This document shows positions 28,326-36,891 of a stretch of DNA of 64,000 nt, piece after piece; within the stretch, counting starts at the first letter, position 1, and each line of letters begins with the position of its first letter. The stretch comes from Phycisphaerae bacterium (lineage in GTDB: Bacteria; Planctomycetota; Phycisphaerae; Sedimentisphaerales; Anaerobacaceae). Made by a program: the position numbers and the translations under genes. The notes beneath the pieces are model-generated. The model was not told the DNA's origin, searched no databases, and saw only the letters and a program-made list of their open reading frames with translations. The DNA lies in the NCBI GenBank assembly GCA_017993835.1, contig JAGOLX010000020.1, positions 1 to 64,000 on the forward strand, in the 5' to 3' direction.

Positions 28326-30479
28326 CTACTCGACAACGAACCACGTCGTGGAGTTCGGCGCCATCCGAAGCGGGATCGTCACATTGTACTCGCGGTTGAG
28401 CTTGTACCGCCGTGATTTGCCGTTGCGTTCGGCGATCCTCGCGGTGTTCGTCAAGCCGGTGTAGTAGAGAGGCAGCGTCAGTTCCCTCTTCACCTCGCGA
28501 TCCAGCGGATTGTGTATGACCGCCAGTCCCCTCGTCTTCAGTCGCGGATTGACGTGCAGGATGCAGTCGATGTCCCGGCCGTCGGGCCGGCGGACGTGTA
28601 CGATGTCCGAGTCCAGGATCGCGCGGTGCGCCCTGTAGAAATCAACCCACTTCTTGACGACTGTCTTCGTCTGGTCCGTGTCGTAGAGCCTGGGCCCGCG
28701 GTAGCAGGCCTGGACGCCGGAGGTGAAGTTCTGGGACAGGTGGGCCTCGTAGGCGTCGAGATGCTCCGAGAGCGGCTCAAGCGTGGCCGCGGCGCCGCCG
28801 CCCTGGTACTCCGTCAGGGGCACGAACATCCACCCCATGCTCGGCGCTTTCCACCAGGTGCCGTCGAAGATGTTCTGGCGTCCCAGGATAATCTGCCGCT
28901 CGCGGGGCAACGACCAGTTGACCTCGCGGTAGCCCATCCCGCTCTTGGTGGAGCCGGCCAGGAAGTACCAGTCGGGGACGTTCAGGTAGACGCCTCGCTC
29001 GCGGCACCATCGGTAGAAGTCCTTGATGACCTGCCATTGCTTCCACTGGGAGTCGTTCAGCCCGCTGTGGCCGGGATGGGAGGTCGAGGCGCAGACGTCG
29101 CCGGGATAGGAGCCGTCGTGCTCGATGATGTCGATCCCGGTGTGCTCGACGAAGGTCGTGATCCGCCGGAAGTACTCCCGACCCCACTCGCTGCACAGGC
29201 AGGGGGAGTTGCCGAAGATGGCGCCGCCGGTCTTGCCGGTCTGGGGATTGATGACATCGTGTTCGTCGCTGATTCTCCGGCTGGCCAGGAGCGAATAGCC
29301 GCCCAGCTCGATTCCTTTGCTGTGGGCGTAATCGACGAGTTCCTTGACCTGGTCCATGTAGGCCGGGTCGGTGTTCTCCATGTCGAACCCGCTGCCGAAG
29401 GTCATGATGACCATCTCGAATCCGACCTCCGCGCACTGATCGACTGCGAGTCGTACCGATTGGGGGTCCGCGTTGCGGACATGCATGATGATCGGATTCT
29501 CCGTGACCCAGGGGGCGACGGTGCGATACATTCGTCGGACCGCGAGGCCCTGGCGTTCCCGTTCGGTGCTGTCGTGGATCAGTTCGAAAGTCCGAAAAGA
29601 CTCGAAAGTCTGTCCCGGCTCGATGGCCACGTCCGGCCCCAGGGGCGGCCGGCACTGCAGCATCACGGGTGTCTTGCAGAGGTAGTTGACCTGCGTCGTG
29701 TACTGGGGGTCCGGCACCCAGTGTACGGTCTTGTTGGCCATCTGGGGGTCGTCGCCGCCGAAGGCGTAGTCGCTCTCGATATGGATGTCGGGCAGTTCCC
29801 AATGGTTGGGCTGGCCGACCAGCGATTCGTACTCGACCGCCGCGAGGATCTCGTTGACGAAGGTGTTCAGCCGGATCGCCTTCTCGCCGCCGTTTTGGAT
29901 TTCAAGCCACTTGGCGAGCAGGGGGATGCCCTCGTACATCTCATAGCACACGCGGACTGTAACACCGGGCAGTTGGCCCGAGGGCGGCTCGAACCGCAGC
30001 GTCAGCGAGGCGCCTGGAGGGGGCCAGGGCAGGTCGTCGCTGTACCGCTTGCGGTTCCAGGGGAAACGGGCTTTCGTCTCGCCGACCTCATAGCCGACGA
30101 AGTGGAAGGCGTTGGGATCGGCCGTGAGCGAATCGACCCACTCGGATCGCAGATAGGCGTAATCGACCTGGCCGAGAAGCCCGCCGACATGGAACATACG
30201 GCCGTCGATCTCGACCACAGCTTCCGGCTTGACCCCGCGCAGGATGGACTCACCGGTCATGAGGTTGTCGTAGGCGACGGTGGCGGCGCCGGGCTCCAGC
30301 CGGAAGGTCCGTCGGATCAGTCCGTTGCCGAGGACTAAGTCCTTTCCCTCATTGCAGGGGACGACCGTCACGGGCGTCTTGACCGCGGTCACCAGCCAGT
30401 CGGGTGTGTTCGAACCGGTGGCCTCCGCCTCCATTACGAGCAATCCCATCAGTGTCGCGACCACCCACGGTGTTTTCAT
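28326..30479 (-). CDS. Exported alpha-galactosidase-like glycoside hydrolase (GH36/clan GH-D-like)
   Basis: 717 residues. The start at 30479 is chosen over 30500 because GGCAGGA precedes it and it begins directly with a signal peptide (MKTPWVVATLMGLLVMEAEA). The N-terminal half is a large beta-sandwich of the kind that precedes the barrel in GH36 (GNGLIRRTF, LEIQNGGEKAIRLNTFVNE). A TIM barrel follows from about residue 330: FEMVIMTFGSGFDMEN, KGIELGGYSLLASRR, GIDIIEHDGSYPGD (a candidate catalytic Asp) and VYLNVPDWYFLAG. A C-terminal beta domain ends the protein. Substrate is not determinable; alpha-galactosides are the default guess. It ends 17 bp from the convergent regulator gene. Confidence 0.72.
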   Translation of the reverse strand: MKTPWVVATLMGLLVMEAEATGSNTPDWLVTAVKTPVTVVPCNEGKDLVLGNGLIRRTFRLEPGAATVAYDNLMTGESILRGVKPEAVVEIDGRMFHVGGLLGQVDYAYLRSEWVDSLTADPNAFHFVGYEVGETKARFPWNRKRYSDDLPWPPPGASLTLRFEPPSGQLPGVTVRVCYEMYEGIPLLAKWLEIQNGGEKAIRLNTFVNEILAAVEYESLVGQPNHWELPDIHIESDYAFGGDDPQMANKTVHWVPDPQYTTQVNYLCKTPVMLQCRPPLGPDVAIEPGQTFESFRTFELIHDSTERERQGLAVRRMYRTVAPWVTENPIIMHVRNADPQSVRLAVDQCAEVGFEMVIMTFGSGFDMENTDPAYMDQVKELVDYAHSKGIELGGYSLLASRRISDEHDVINPQTGKTGGAIFGNSPCLCSEWGREYFRRITTFVEHTGIDIIEHDGSYPGDVCASTSHPGHSGLNDSQWKQWQVIKDFYRWCRERGVYLNVPDWYFLAGSTKSGMGYREVNWSLPRERQIILGRQNIFDGTWWKAPSMGWMFVPLTEYQGGGAAATLEPLSEHLDAYEAHLSQNFTSGVQACYRGPRLYDTDQTKTVVKKWVDFYRAHRAILDSDIVHVRRPDGRDIDCILHVNPRLKTRGLAVIHNPLDREVKRELTLPLYYTGLTNTARIAERNGKSRRYKLNREYNVTIPLRMAPNSTTWFVVE

Positions 30480-30621
30480 AGTCCTGCCATCCTGTTTCAT
30501 TCGTACTCGTGCGTAACATGGGGAAACGGAAGACCGGAGTATACACAGGGGGAGGTCTCTGATCCAGGGGGATTGCCCCGAATGAGATTGTGGGGGGGAT
30601 TGACGTCGTGGTCGGGTGTCT

Positions 30622-31095
30622 TCAGGAGGCCGTGTTTGGGAGCAGCTTCTCTTCGAGTTCGTCGTCCAATCGGAACTCGCCCATCTCCTGGATTCGCTCG
30701 CCGGGGACGACGACGCGAGTGTAGTGTCTGGCCCACAGTTTCGTGGCGTCGTGGTAGCGGTTCAAGGCTGCCAGCAGGTCGCTCCTCTGCTTCTTGCAGG
30801 CAACCCCGTCGGGCTCGAAGTCCCTGCAACTCTGCGGCTTGTGCTCGTGGATCAGGCACAGGCGGCGGGTCATGTCGTAGAAGTAGCACGGGACAGGAGA
30901 TCGGGGACGGTCGGCGTCGTTGTGGGTGTACCATTCCACGACCTCGCGGAGATCTGCCGGAAGCCGGTCCAACTCGTCCTCTCGGAACGGAGGAATGCTG
31001 ATGAAGGCGCAGCAGACGCCGCATCGTTCGCACAGCCCGAGGGGGCTTTGCTCCTTCGCGACCCGATGCAGGTCTTTCTTCCATTTCGCACTCAT
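30622..31095 (-). CDS. YkgJ-family zinc/iron-chelating cysteine-cluster protein
   Basis: 157 residues. The start at 31095 is chosen because GAGGAA lies five to six bases upstream; an in-frame Met 24 codons earlier has no such support. Cys pattern: CERCGVCCAFI near the N-terminus, then a middle Cys (PCYFYD), CLIHEHKPQSCRDFEPDG and a further Cys. This is the CxxCGxCC...CxxCR layout of the YkgJ/UPF0153 family, thought to bind a metal cluster. Cytosolic. Precise role unknown. It lies 142 bp upstream of the glycosidase on the same strand. Confidence 0.85.
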   Translation of the reverse strand: MSAKWKKDLHRVAKEQSPLGLCERCGVCCAFISIPPFREDELDRLPADLREVVEWYTHNDADRPRSPVPCYFYDMTRRLCLIHEHKPQSCRDFEPDGVACKKQRSDLLAALNRYHDATKLWARHYTRVVVPGERIQEMGEFRLDDELEEKLLPNTAS

Positions 31096-31401
31096 GTCGT
31101 TCCTCGCACTCACCTTTCTGTGTTCGCCATCAGGTCGCCTATCTCGCCTGGACGGATGGACGCCCAAGGCCGCGACCAGTGGATGCTGCTCTCATCGGCA
31201 TTTGGCAGGTGAGTCTGTCGTGGGTCTGTCTCCGCGGTGGGCAAAAAGCCCGATTTCCAGGGCACGAACCGAGGCGACGTGGTCGGTCTGGCCCCGGGAG
31301 GATGCGAATATCGGACCCGATCTCGGACGGCCGGTGCAGAGTCGCCGGCACGGCGCCGACCGCAGGGCGGAACGCCGGCGGGGCATCGGCTGTTTTTTGT
31401 G

Positions 31402-31430
31402 TTGACGGAACCCCATCGGACCGGTATACT
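31402..31430 (+). promoter_or_regulatory. Promoter of tatA-tatC
   Basis: TTGACG (31402-31407), 17-bp spacer, TATACT (31425-31430): near-consensus sigma-70 type. It gives a roughly 120-nt leader before tatA. The remaining gap (31096-31401) shows nothing else I can name. Confidence 0.7.
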
Positions 31431-31555
31431 ACCTCTCAATGCGTCTGTAAGGGCGTCGCGAAGGCGCTACACAGCGGGGGCGAAAAATCCAGGTAGACTC
31501 CACACATTGATCTGTATTGGCGTTTCGACAGACGAACCGCCTCAAGGAGATGGCA

Positions 31556-31810
31556 ATGATTCAGTCGGTACATACGTTGGCGTTTCTCAGTATGCCGGGC
31601 CACACCGAATGGCTGGTGATCCTGGTCATCGCGCTGCTGATTTTCGGCAAGCGCCTGCCCGAGCTGGCCCGCAGCGTGGGCAAGAGCCTGACGGAATTCA
31701 AGAAGGGCATCAACGAGGCCAAGGAATCGACGGACGAACTCGTGGACGACGTGAAGAAGGCCAGTGATGATGCCGCGTCCTCCGGCACGAAGGATTCGAG
31801 TTCGCGTTAA
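31556..31810 (+). CDS. tatA: Twin-arginine translocase subunit TatA
   Basis: 84 residues. ATG 31556 is chosen because AAGGAG sits six bases upstream; the earlier ATG at 31550 directly abuts that SD. Short periplasmic N-terminus, then one transmembrane helix ([15 protein letters not shown]), the hallmark [16 protein letters not shown] amphipathic helix, and an acidic/hydrophilic tail. It multimerises to form the Tat translocation path. It lies 39 bp ahead of tatC. No tatB is visible, as is common outside Proteobacteria. Clients in this window include the proteins starting at 25103 and possibly 45215. Confidence 0.93.
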   Translation: MIQSVHTLAFLSMPGHTEWLVILVIALLIFGKRLPELARSVGKSLTEFKKGINEAKESTDELVDDVKKASDDAASSGTKDSSSR

Positions 31811-31849
31811 CTACCCGCAAGTCCGTCCCGTCTCGATTGTATCCGCGAC

Positions 31850-32839
31850 ATGGTAAAGATCAGGAAGAACCTCGATCCCAGCCAATGCACGATGTCCCTT
31901 GGCGACCACCTGGAGGAGCTCCGCGCCCGACTGATCCTGGCGATCTTCGGCCTGGCCATCGGGGCCGTCGTGAGCATGGTCTTCGGCACGCACATTCTGA
32001 GCTTCATTGAGCGGCCGTACGTCAAGGCAATGGGCAAGTGGCTCGATGGGGAGGAAACACCGCGGATCAAGTCCGAGATGACCGCGTTCACAGAGGTGTT
32101 CTTCCGGACTCTGACTGCCAACCTCGATCCCAACGCACCACAACTCGATCCGAGTCGAGTCGAGTTCCTCCGCAAGGTTTCTCTCGATGCCGTCGAGGCC
32201 TGGATCAAGGAGACACGAGCTGCGGCGGGCAACAATGAGCTTCCAACCTTTGCTCGTCTTCAGACGCTGGCCCCGGCCGAGGCGTTCGTCGCCTACATGA
32301 AGGTGTCGTTTATCGCAGGCCTGATCCTCACGTCGCCGTGGGTGTTTTATCAGATCTGGATGTTCGTGGCAGCCGGTCTGTACCCCGCTGAGCGAAAGTA
32401 CATCCACACGGCTATCCCCTTCTCCACGGCCCTGTTCGTCATCGGCGCGCTGTTCTTTCTCTTTGTCATCGCACCCCTGACGCTCGGGTTCTTCCTGAAG
32501 TTCGGCGACATCGTGGGTACGGCAAGCAACTGGACACTCCAGCGGTACATCTCCTTCGTGACGGTCTTGATGCTCGTCTTTGGCGTCGCATTCCAGACGC
32601 CGATAGCGATTTTCATTCTGGTCCGAACGGGTCTGGTCTCGATTGCGACACTGCGTCGCGTCCGGAAATATGTGATTTTGGGCATATTCATCGTTGCGGC
32701 CATAGCCACACCTCCCGATGTCGTTTCGCAGATCTCGCTCGCCATCCCGCTTTATGCCCTCTACGAGCTGGGTATCGTTCTGGCCCTCTTTGCCGAGAAG
32801 AAGGCCAAGGAGAAGATGGCGGAAACCACGTCGGGATGA
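31850..32839 (+). CDS. tatC: Twin-arginine translocase subunit TatC, with enlarged first periplasmic loop
   Basis: 329 residues against about 250 usual. N-terminal HLEELRARL motif, six membrane segments, and the conserved LYPAERKY (the Glu of the signal-peptide site, about 181), ending in IPLYALYELGI. The extra length lies between TM1 and TM2: about residues 57-140 form a hydrophilic, partly helical insert before the standard AEAFVAYMKVSF. The start codon lacks an obvious SD; an alternative Met at 31892 lacks one too. It forms the signal-peptide receptor with TatA. Assignment is certain; the loop is the unusual part. Confidence 0.94.
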   Translation: MVKIRKNLDPSQCTMSLGDHLEELRARLILAIFGLAIGAVVSMVFGTHILSFIERPYVKAMGKWLDGEETPRIKSEMTAFTEVFFRTLTANLDPNAPQLDPSRVEFLRKVSLDAVEAWIKETRAAAGNNELPTFARLQTLAPAEAFVAYMKVSFIAGLILTSPWVFYQIWMFVAAGLYPAERKYIHTAIPFSTALFVIGALFFLFVIAPLTLGFFLKFGDIVGTASNWTLQRYISFVTVLMLVFGVAFQTPIAIFILVRTGLVSIATLRRVRKYVILGIFIVAAIATPPDVVSQISLAIPLYALYELGIVLALFAEKKAKEKMAETTSG

Positions 32840-32887
32840 AGTCGGCTGTTGCAGGCGCGGTCTGGGACTTCGCGCTCTCGAATACGT

Positions 32888-32916
32888 TTGCAGCGGGGGT
32901 TGAGTGTGACTATCAT
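32888..32916 (+). promoter_or_regulatory. Promoter for a likely leaderless radical SAM mRNA
   Basis: TTGCAG (32888-32893), 17-bp spacer, TATCAT (32911-32916). The ATG at 32925 is only 8 bases past the -10, so transcription would start at or next to the start codon. No SD is present. Confidence 0.5.
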
Positions 32917-32924
32917 ATCGACTC

Positions 32925-34388
32925 ATGTTGACCCTCATCAATACGAATCGGATGGTGCCGCCCATTGCACCGATTGGTTTGGAGTACGTCGCGGAGGCGG
33001 CGGTCCGGGCCGGGATCGACGTGAGCCTCCTCGATCTGGCCCTGTGTACGAACCCGGAAGCTTTGCTCCGCGAGCATTTCGCCCGTTGCAGTCCGATGCT
33101 GATCGGGCTGTCGTTCCGCAACGTGGATGACTGCTTCTGGCCGAGCGCCCAGTGGTTCGTGCCCGGACTGGCTCAGCTCGTGCGGGACATTCGCGGGCTC
33201 AGCGATGCGCCGATCGTGCTCGGCGGCGTCGGATTCTCCGTCTTCGCCCGGCAAGTCGTCGAGTTCACTGGAGTCGATTTCGGAATTCGCGGCGATGGGG
33301 AAGGGGCCACGGTCGCTCTCTATCGACAGTTGCAGAACGGTCGTGATTTCGGCAGGGTCCCGGGACTCCTCTGGTGGAGCGACGGGCAGGTTCGCTGCAA
33401 TGAACCCGCCTGGCCTGCGGATCTTTCGCTGCCTGTGCGACGAACTCTGATCGACAACGCGACCTACTTCGCACGAGGCGGGCAGTGCGGCTTCGAGACC
33501 AAACGAGGCTGCAATCGCCCATGCATCTACTGCGCGGACCCGCTGTCGAAAGGAGTGGTGCCGAGGTCGCGAAAGCCCGTCGAGATCGCCGACGAGATCG
33601 AGTCCCTCTTGTCGCAGGGTGTGGATGTGCTCCATACGTGCGACGCCGAGTTCAATATTCCGCGAGGTCACGCGATGGCGGTCTGCGAGGAGCTGAACCG
33701 CCGGTCGCTGGGCGAGCGGGTGCGATGGTACGCGTACCTGGCGGTGACGCCGTTCGATGCAGAGATGGCGGCGGCCATGCGGAAGGCCGGCTGCGTCGGA
33801 ATCAACTTCACAGGCGACTCCGCCAGCGAGCGGATGCTCCGGACGTACCGCCAGTCACATCGACGCGAGGACCTGGCACATGCCGTTTGCCTGTGTCGCG
33901 AGAACGGGATGAAGGCGATGATCGATCTGCTCCTGGGGGGGCCGGGCGAGACTTTCGAAACCGCCGCGGAGACAATCGAGTTCATCAAGCGAATCGATCC
34001 CGATTGTGCGGGAACGTCGATGGGTATTCGCATCTATCCGGGCACCGGGATGGTGGACGCTGTGAAGGCGGAAGGTCCCCTCGAAACGAATCCGGGTCTG
34101 CGGCGCAAGTACACTGGCGAGGTCGATTTCTTCCGGCCCACATTCTACATTGCGCCGGGGTTGGGCCCGGAGCCTGCCCGGCTCGTCAAGGACCTGATCG
34201 CAGGCGACGAGCGGTTCTTCGAGCCGACGGCCGAGCAGCCGGACGCCGAGGCCACCGACCATAACTACAACGACAACACCGAGCTTGCCGATGCAATAGC
34301 CGCCGGCGCCCGCGGAGCCTACTGGGACATCCTCAGCCTGCTGCGCAGGAAGCACGAAGCACGAAACTCGAAATCCGAAATAGATTAA
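32925..34388 (+). CDS. Radical SAM protein with N-terminal B12-binding-type domain
   Basis: 487 residues. The N-terminal about 140 residues form a Rossmann-like cobalamin-binding-type domain (IAPIGLEYVAEAAVRAGI, DLAL, APIVLGGVGFSVFA, VDFGIRGDGE), without a clear DxHxxG motif. The radical SAM core follows: GCNRPCIYC (CX3CX2C), DAEFNIP, INFTGDSASERML, DLLLGGPGET. It probably carries out a B12-type radical methylation or similar reaction; the substrate is unknown. The gene ends in KHEARNSKSEID, encoded by a dispersed intergenic repeat (GAAGCACGAA...CGAAATCCGAA), so the last about 12 residues look like run-on into the repeat. Possibly leaderless. Confidence 0.85.
   Translation: MLTLINTNRMVPPIAPIGLEYVAEAAVRAGIDVSLLDLALCTNPEALLREHFARCSPMLIGLSFRNVDDCFWPSAQWFVPGLAQLVRDIRGLSDAPIVLGGVGFSVFARQVVEFTGVDFGIRGDGEGATVALYRQLQNGRDFGRVPGLLWWSDGQVRCNEPAWPADLSLPVRRTLIDNATYFARGGQCGFETKRGCNRPCIYCADPLSKGVVPRSRKPVEIADEIESLLSQGVDVLHTCDAEFNIPRGHAMAVCEELNRRSLGERVRWYAYLAVTPFDAEMAAAMRKAGCVGINFTGDSASERMLRTYRQSHRREDLAHAVCLCRENGMKAMIDLLLGGPGETFETAAETIEFIKRIDPDCAGTSMGIRIYPGTGMVDAVKAEGPLETNPGLRRKYTGEVDFFRPTFYIAPGLGPEPARLVKDLIAGDERFFEPTAEQPDAEATDHNYNDNTELADAIAAGARGAYWDILSLLRRKHEARNSKSEID
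34349..34384 (+). repeat. GAAGCACGAA / CGAAATCCGAAA dispersed-type repeat overlapping the radical SAM stop
   Basis: Contains GAAGCACGAAGCACGAA and CGAAATCCGAAA. The ten-base core AAATCCGAAA (34371-34380) recurs inverted at 34773-34782 (TTTCGGATTT), at the other end of the same 433-bp gene-free stretch 34389-34821. Confidence 0.55.
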
Positions 34389-34529
34389 AACCAAGAATGA
34401 TCCAGATTTTGACGAGCTCGTGCGCTGGTTGTTATCCCTCTGGCAGGCTCTGAACGGAGCGTGGCAGAGGGTGACAAAAACGCGGACTGACGCAGCCCGA
34501 TGTAAGGGACCAGACACACGTCGCGACTC

Positions 34530-34616
34530 TGTCATCGCTGCGTCAAGCAGGGATCCAGGAATCGTGGGACCCAGCGCGACCCGGAGAGTGGATTCCCGCT
34601 TCCGCGGGAATGACAG
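34530..34616. repeat. REP-doublet / MITE-like 87-bp element, copy 1
   Basis: Outer ends TGTCATCGCTGC... and ...GCGGGAATGACA are mutually inverted (TGTCA/TGACA). The right arm holds the palindrome ATTCCCGC-TTCC-GCGGGAAT (34592-34611). A second element with the same design and length lies at 60296-60381. It occupies the middle of the gene-free stretch 34389-34821. Confidence 0.7.
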
Positions 34617-34821
34617 GCGCGAGGCAGGCCCGGATTGGGGGTCGTGCCCGGCTTTGTGCGGGAATGTACGGAACCACACGACCCTTGTCACCCTCGTACA
34701 GATCATCCCCGATCCGTATGACCGAAATGCTGTCGCGTCACGGCAAGAGCGGTCGTGAGTCTTATGTGCTTGTTTCGGATTTGCGTTCCCGCTCCGGCGG
34801 AGGCGAGCTTCGGATTTCCGC

Positions 34822-36627
34822 TCACACGTCGGCGGGATTATGGGCCGGCTTTTTGGCGTTCCGCGAGGCCATGTACTCGACGATCCGCGTGTGCTTGGCC
34901 TCCAGGTGTTCGAGGTTGATATAGTGCTCTCGTTTGACCTTGCCGGTGGAGGTCTTGAGGAAATCGTCGGGGTGGATCTCGATGTTGTGGGCGGCGATCT
35001 TCTCGAAGCTGGAGAGGTGCTTGTTCCGCTGCTGGCAGTCGCGAATGCTCTCCCAGATGAGGTTCTTGACGAGCTGCGGCTGGGTGGCCAGTTCCTGTCG
35101 TGAGCGACCGGTGTGACTCTCGACGGCCTCCCACGCGGGCTGGACGAGGACGCGGACGGACTCCTCCATCAGGCCGCTGCTCTCTTCCCGCCGACTCGGG
35201 ACGACCAGGACGTCCTTGACGAACTGTGCCTCCGAGAGGGCCGTCTCAATGCGTTCGGGATTCACATTCTTACCGCCCGGCAGGATGATGAGGTACTTCT
35301 TGCGGCCGGTGATGTAGAGATTGCCTTCCTCGTCGAGATAGCCGAGGTCGCCGGTGTGGAGCCATCGGACGCCTTGTTTGTCCACGTCGATGACGGCTTC
35401 GGTGGCCTTGGGGTTCTTGTAGTATCCCCTGGCGATGCAGGGTCCGCCCAGGCAGATCTCTCCCTTCTGGCGAGCCGGGAGCGTTCGATTATTCTCATCG
35501 ACGACCTTGGTGACCAGCGTGCTGATCGGCTGGCCCACCGAGCCGATCCGGTCGATCCGCTCGTTGAAACCGTAGACAGGGGAGTTCTCCGTCGTGCCGT
35601 ACCCCTCGTACATTTTGAACCCGCGCCGCCAGAGGCTCTCGAGCACCCAGCGGGGCATGGGCGCCGCTCCGGACAGGAAGAACCGCACCTTCGTCCAGCC
35701 GAGCTTCCTTCGCAGCTTTCGGCCGACGTACCAGGGCGCGTAGCGGTCGAGCAGCCTGACGAGGCGACTCTGCTTCTTCTGCTTGTTGATTCCGTCTTCG
35801 AGTTTCTTGGCCAGCGTGGTGTACAGGGCCGGGATGGCGATGAAGATCGTGATGTTCCTGTCGCGGATTAGGTCGGCGACCTCGCGGTACTTGTTGGTGT
35901 AGATGTTCGTAGCGCCGGCCAGGAGGGCCAGGAGTTTGCCGACGGTCATGCCGAACGAGTGGTGCGGCGGCAGGATGTGCCCGAGGACGTCCGCCTCCGT
36001 CAGGTCCACCTTGCGGATCGAGCCCTGGAGATTCGCGATGAGGTTGGCATGGGTCAGTTCCACCTCGCGGGGATCGCCCGTCGTCCCGGAAGTACACAGG
36101 ATCACGGCGGTGTCGTTCTCTCTGACCTCCCGCGCGATTCTGTCCAGCGTCCCGGGGTCGGGAGCAGTGCGGTCGCAGAGCGGCTTGCCCGTCAGGATCA
36201 GGAGGCGGAGGTTCTTCGCATGGCAGAAATCGGCCAGTTCCCGCCGGGAGTCCTCCTCGCCGTAGTCGTCGGCCAGGACCAACGCCCGACAGTCCGTCGC
36301 CTCCAGATGGGTCATCACGCCGTGCGGACCCCGCTCCGGATCGATCAGGACCGGGATGATCCCCGCCAGGACCTCGCCCCAGAAGGCGATGTCCCAGTCG
36401 GCTCGGTTCTTGCTCACGATGGCAGCCTTGTCACCCCGCTTCAGGCCGGACTCGAGCGACAACCAGGTTGCGAAGCTCTCGGCCTGCGATCGCAACTGGG
36501 CGAACGTCAGCATGTCGTGCCGGTCGCCTCGGATCACCTCCACACACGTCTTGTCGGGGACAGTCACCCTGGCCAGGGACTGGTTGAACAGATCGATCAG
36601 ATTGCGGTATGTCGGGCCCATCTCCAT
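34822..36627 (-). CDS. AMP-dependent acyl-CoA synthetase (long-chain fatty acid-CoA ligase type)
   Basis: 601 residues; ATG with GGAG eight bases upstream. ANL-superfamily adenylate-forming enzyme. A3 P-loop motif ILCTSGTTGDPREVELTH (Arg replaces the common Lys of PKGV), A5 YEGYGTTENSP, A7 TGDLGYLDEEGNLYITGRKK, and A10-like STGKVKRE with the catalytic Lys near the C-terminus. Likely activates fatty acids with ATP and CoA. An insertion with basic residues (KKQSRLVRLLDRYAPWYVGRKLRRKLGW, about 281-308) may sit on the membrane, as in other long-chain ligases. No acyl-carrier-protein domain is seen. Monocistronic. Chain-length preference is unknown. Confidence 0.88.
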   Translation of the reverse strand: MEMGPTYRNLIDLFNQSLARVTVPDKTCVEVIRGDRHDMLTFAQLRSQAESFATWLSLESGLKRGDKAAIVSKNRADWDIAFWGEVLAGIIPVLIDPERGPHGVMTHLEATDCRALVLADDYGEEDSRRELADFCHAKNLRLLILTGKPLCDRTAPDPGTLDRIAREVRENDTAVILCTSGTTGDPREVELTHANLIANLQGSIRKVDLTEADVLGHILPPHHSFGMTVGKLLALLAGATNIYTNKYREVADLIRDRNITIFIAIPALYTTLAKKLEDGINKQKKQSRLVRLLDRYAPWYVGRKLRRKLGWTKVRFFLSGAAPMPRWVLESLWRRGFKMYEGYGTTENSPVYGFNERIDRIGSVGQPISTLVTKVVDENNRTLPARQKGEICLGGPCIARGYYKNPKATEAVIDVDKQGVRWLHTGDLGYLDEEGNLYITGRKKYLIILPGGKNVNPERIETALSEAQFVKDVLVVPSRREESSGLMEESVRVLVQPAWEAVESHTGRSRQELATQPQLVKNLIWESIRDCQQRNKHLSSFEKIAAHNIEIHPDDFLKTSTGKVKREHYINLEHLEAKHTRIVEYMASRNAKKPAHNPADV

Positions 36628-36778
36628 GTCGTCAACTCCACTTGATCTGTAGCCACAGCACGCGTATTGCTCATATCATAGAAGGAAACCGCCAGGAGGG
36701 AAGTGGAAAATCGTCGGTCTGCTCACACGCTCTGGAACCAGGCGCCCAGCAAATCGGCTGGCATGCCTGGGTGCCGGG

Positions 36779-36787
36779 TGGTATAAG
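36779..36787 (+). promoter_or_regulatory. Extended -10 upstream of the CorA-like gene
   Basis: TGGTATAAG (TGn-TATAAG), about 105 bp before the ATG. A GGC-rich leader with possible short stems follows, but no Mg-riboswitch architecture could be recognised. Confidence 0.4.
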
Positions 36788-36891
36788 AGCCGACGTAGAA
36801 TTCAGTCCTATCACGGTGGCTGGGCAGCTTCGGGTCTGGCGGCGCGCCCTGTGTTCTCGTCCGGCTCTTTCGGATCCAAAGGAGTACGCAG

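Noticed and set aside
28512-30338. Plus-strand 608-codon frame opposite the GH36-like gene
   Set aside because: Shadow of the glycosidase; no recognisable motif.
34389-34821. Short plus-strand ORFs (e.g. 112 codons) in the gene-free stretch
   Set aside because: They run through the repeat element and have no SD or recognisable protein pattern.
36653-36891. Mg2+ riboswitch (M-box) upstream of the CorA-like gene
   Set aside because: No long conserved M-box helices could be recognised in the leader; only short GC stems.
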